From: MWDT01 sp035506315
GTDB taxonomy: Bacteria; Verrucomicrobiota; Verrucomicrobiia; Opitutales; Opitutaceae
DNA: 8,002 bases
Assembly (NCBI GenBank): GCA_035506315.1
Contig: DATJPQ010000024.1
Coordinates: 1 to 8,002, forward strand
Reading direction: 5' to 3'
A program made the position numbers and the translations under genes. Of the stretch, positions 5,847-8,002 are shown piece by piece (positions within the stretch are counted from its first letter, which is position 1; every line of letters begins with the position of its first letter). The notes below the pieces were generated by a model. It worked only from the letters and a program-made list of their open reading frames with translations. It made no database searches and had not been told where the DNA came from.

Positions 5847-5883
5847 ACACCGAGGACGCAGAGATCGGCAAGAGGGTACGGAG
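5847..5883 (+). repeat. GAG-word array, four units
   Basis: GAG occurs at 5852, 5861, 5872 and 5881 (spacings 9, 11 and 9) in the contexts CACCGAGG, CGCAGAG, CAAGAGG and ACGGAG. The lead CACC resembles the ACC lead of the other arrays. Confidence 0.55.
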
Positions 5884-5934
5884 ACCCGAATGGGAAGACG
5901 GGGCTGCATTACGGTCGGAATCTGCAACCCAAAA

Positions 5935-5957
5935 CCCAAAACGCAGAACCCAAAACC
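5935..5957 (+). repeat. AACCCAAA-unit repeat block
   Basis: Units of AACCC followed by AAA or a close variant recur (CAACCCAAAACCCAAAACG, then AGAACCCAAAACC). It resembles the CCCGAAAC blocks with G replaced, and it also stands near a core-word array. Confidence 0.45.
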
Positions 5958-5965
5958 TGCTTTCC

Positions 5966-5986
5966 CTCAGCGACCTCTGCGGCCTC
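5966..5986 (-). repeat. CTC/GAG-word array beside the RND stop, inverted orientation
   Basis: CTC starts at 5966, 5975 and 5984, an exact 9-bp period. On the minus strand it reads GGAGGCC, GCAGAGGTC and GCTGAGG, the same word family as 5847-5883 in the opposite orientation. It begins about 9 nt beyond the stop codon of the RND gene. Confidence 0.5.
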
Positions 5987-5995
5987 CTGTAAAAA

Positions 5996-8002
5996 TCAGG
6001 CGTGGACGGTTTTGAGCGCGGCGGCGGGGGCAGAGGCCGGCACTTTCGACCGGTCGCGGGCGATCAGCATGTAGACCGAGGGCACCACGAAGAGCGTGAA
6101 CAGCGTGCCGATCGACATGCCCGTCACGATGACGATGCCCATGGCGTAGCGGCTCGCCGCCCCGGCACCCGTGGCGAGCACGAGCGGGACCACCCCGAGC
6201 ACCATCGCGGCCGTCGTCATCAGAATGGGCCGGAGTCGCACGCCGGCCGCATGCTCGATGGCCGCGAGTTTGCCCATGCCCTCGTCCTGCGTCTGATTGG
6301 CGAACTGCACAATCAGGATGCCGTGCTTGCTGATGAGGCCCACGAGGGTGATGAAGCCCACCTGCGTGTAGATGTTGATGGACGAGGCGCCGAGGAACAG
6401 AAACGCCAGCGCGCCAGCCAGTGTCATGGGCACGCTGCCGAGGAGAATGATCAGCGGATCGCGGAAGCTTTCGAACTGCGCCGCGAGCACGAGGAAGATC
6501 ACCACTGCGCCGAAGGCGAACGCGATGATCAGCGTATTGCCCTCCTGGATGTACTGCCGCGACTGGCCCGCATAATCCACGCTGTAGCCCTGCGGGAAGC
6601 TGCGATTCGCCTCCGCCTGCATGAAATCGAGCGCCTGGCCCAGCGAGACGCCCTGGCGCGGCACGGCGGTGACCGTGGCGGCGTTGAGCTGCTGAAAATG
6701 ATTCAGCGTCTGCGGCTGGACCTTGTACTTAAGCGTGGCGAACGTCGACAGAGGGACCAGCCGGCCGTTGCCCAGCCGCACGTAATAGTTACGCAGTTGC
6801 TCCGGATTGAGGCGGCCGGTCCGCTCGATCTGCGGAATGACTTTGTAGCTGTTCCCCTGGATGTTGAAATAGTTGACGTAATTGCCGCCGAGTAACGCGC
6901 CGATGTCGCCGGCGACCTGTTGCATGTTCACGTTGAGCTCGGCGGCCTTGTCACGGTTGATGGCGATGTCGACCTGCGGCTGGTCGAACTTCAAGTTGCT
7001 GTCGGCATAATAAAACAGGCCGCTCTTCATGGCGCTGGCGACCAGGCTGTTGGCCACCTGGGCGATGCGCTCGGGCGTGTCGGTCGAGAGCACCACGAAC
7101 TGCACCGGCGCGCCGCTGCCGCCGCCCGGCAGGGGCGGCCGCAGGAACGCGAAGGTGTTGAAACCCGCGATGCCGCCGAGCTTGGCGGAGACTTGGGGCA
7201 GCAACTCGATCGAACCGCGTTTCCGCTGTCCCCACGGTTTCAAAACCATGCCGCCGATGGCGGTGTTGGCGATGCCGCTGGGGGCGGCCGTGGATGTCCC
7301 GCCGAAGAGCTGAAAGATGTTCTGCGTCTCCGGGAAACTGCGGTAGATCTTCTCGACCTGGCCGCCGTACTGCCGGGTTTGGTCGACATTGGCATCGGCC
7401 GCGCCGGTGGAGAGGGCGATGACAATGCCCTGGTCTTCATCAGGCGCGAGTTCCTGCTTGGTCATGGTGTAGAACGGCCAGAGCAACGCGATCGCGACGA
7501 CCGGCACGATCAACATCACCGGCCAGGTTTGCATGACGCCGTGAAGCAGGCGCTCATAGACCTTCCGCAGAAAGTCGAACTGGCCGTCGAGGAAATGCGC
7601 GAAACCTTTCTTGTCGGCGTCGTGCCGCAGCAGGCGCGAACACATCATCGGCGAGAGCGTGAGAGCGACGACGCCGGAGATGATGACGGCCCCGACCAGC
7701 GTCAGCGCGAATTCGCGGAACAAGGTGCCGGTGAGGCCGCCCTGAAATCCGATCGGTGCGAACACGGCCGCCAGCGTGATCGTCATGGCGATGACCGGTC
7801 CGCCCAGTTCGCGGGCACCGCGCAGCGCGGCGTCAAGCGGCGGCAGCCCCTCCTCCATGTGCCGGTGGATGTTTTCCACGACCACGATGGCGTCGTCGAC
7901 CACCAGGCCGATGGCCAGCACCATCGCCAGCAACGTCAGCAGGTTGATGGTGAAGCCCATCGCCAGCATGAAAAAGCAGGCGCCGACCAGCGACAGCGGC
8001 AT
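5996..8002 (-). CDS. RND multidrug efflux pump inner-membrane subunit (AcrB/MexB-type, HAE1), N-terminus outside the window
   Basis: These 668 residues are the C-terminal two thirds of a proton-driven efflux transporter of about 1,030 residues, which works with a periplasmic adaptor and an outer-membrane channel. The visible part starts near TM3/TM4, corresponding to about residue 370 of AcrB. The proton-relay acidic pair is present as VVDDAIVVVEN (Asp36-Asp37 here), the relay lysine is Lys559 in GLISKHGILIVQFANQ, and VRLRPILMT (588-596) carries the conserved arginine region. LAPDEDQG (185-192) marks the start of the second porter half, and RPPLPGGGSGAPVQFVV (288-304) is its usual signature loop. 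The protein ends normally with a TM12 helix and a short tail. The Met at the window edge is internal, not the start. The gene looks intact. The adaptor gene is not visible and probably lies upstream; the substrate cannot be inferred. Confidence 0.95.
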   Translation of the reverse strand: MPLSLVGACFFMLAMGFTINLLTLLAMVLAIGLVVDDAIVVVENIHRHMEEGLPPLDAALRGARELGGPVIAMTITLAAVFAPIGFQGGLTGTLFREFALTLVGAVIISGVVALTLSPMMCSRLLRHDADKKGFAHFLDGQFDFLRKVYERLLHGVMQTWPVMLIVPVVAIALLWPFYTMTKQELAPDEDQGIVIALSTGAADANVDQTRQYGGQVEKIYRSFPETQNIFQLFGGTSTAAPSGIANTAIGGMVLKPWGQRKRGSIELLPQVSAKLGGIAGFNTFAFLRPPLPGGGSGAPVQFVVLSTDTPERIAQVANSLVASAMKSGLFYYADSNLKFDQPQVDIAINRDKAAELNVNMQQVAGDIGALLGGNYVNYFNIQGNSYKVIPQIERTGRLNPEQLRNYYVRLGNGRLVPLSTFATLKYKVQPQTLNHFQQLNAATVTAVPRQGVSLGQALDFMQAEANRSFPQGYSVDYAGQSRQYIQEGNTLIIAFAFGAVVIFLVLAAQFESFRDPLIILLGSVPMTLAGALAFLFLGASSINIYTQVGFITLVGLISKHGILIVQFANQTQDEGMGKLAAIEHAAGVRLRPILMTTAAMVLGVVPLVLATGAGAASRYAMGIVIVTGMSIGTLFTLFVVPSVYMLIARDRSKVPASAPAAALKTVHA

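Larger units (their letters stand above)
5603..5995. other. Intergenic region between RND pump and sigma factor, filled with repeats
   Basis: This gap carries no credible gene. It contains an inverted pair of CTAAT arrays (5658-5692 and 5787-5819) enclosing GCAGAT and GCTAAC arrays, then a GAG array (5847-5883), an ACCC(A)AAA block (5935-5957) and a CTC array (5966-5986) next to the RND stop. Any promoter of the sigma-factor gene should lie within it, but I could not pick one. TTGTCA (minus strand, 5640-5645) and TTATGC near the start are 22 bp apart, too far for a standard promoter. Confidence 0.75.

Noticed and set aside
5811..6074. 87-codon plus-strand frame from the repeat region into the RND gene
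   Set aside because: Its translation is made of repeat-derived peptide (QPKTQNAEPKT) and the antisense of the RND C-terminus; it has no independent support.
8000..8002. Methionine codon at the right edge as the start of the RND gene
   Set aside because: The following residues align with the middle of AcrB-type pumps (just before the TM4 acidic pair), so the true start lies beyond the window.

Overview
The window is ordinary GC-rich bacterial chromosome with six protein genes, separated by intergenic DNA that is unusually rich in small repeats. Three traits together suggest a Verrucomicrobiota genome, perhaps Opitutae: strongly G/C-biased third codon positions, an ECF sigma factor fused to a long membrane tail, and intergenic arrays of the type ACCACGAA-ACACACGAA-AAACACGAA. 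This placement is inference from gene style; no marker gene such as rRNA is present.

Layout. On the plus strand, 112-1347 and 1340-1996 form an overlapping two-gene operon. It encodes a LolC/LolE-type permease and a LolD-type ATPase, a lipoprotein-release ABC transporter. All other genes are on the minus strand and, read in their own direction, run from right to left: the C-terminal two thirds of an RND multidrug efflux pump (5996 to beyond 8002), an ECF sigma factor with a C-terminal membrane domain (4127-5602), a secreted DUF2059 protein (3161-3928) and a flavodoxin-fold NAD(P)H:quinone oxidoreductase (2327-2995). The lolCD operon and the oxidoreductase gene converge on the 330-bp gap 1997-2326. 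The four minus-strand genes are 165 to 393 bp apart and look like separate transcription units. Their functions (cell envelope, efflux, redox, signal response) fit a general envelope and stress theme, but nothing in the sequence ties them into one pathway.

Intergenic DNA. Nearly every gap carries short arrays of two to five copies of a 3-6 base core word spaced about 8-11 bp apart, close to one helical turn. Several arrays begin with ACC. Within an array the cores are the same or nearly so; between arrays the word changes: ACGAA, GCGAA, CTAAT, GCAGAT, GCTMAC, GAG/AGAG, CTC, GTCT. A second repeat type built from CCCGAAAC/CCGGAAC units is interspersed. One ACGAA array occurs twice with 27 identical bases, and with a CCCGAAAC block it brackets the oxidoreductase gene as direct repeats. 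The CTAAT array occurs as an inverted pair enclosing two other arrays upstream of the sigma-factor gene. These arrays are the most interesting content of the window. No transposase, tRNA, rRNA or CRISPR array was seen.
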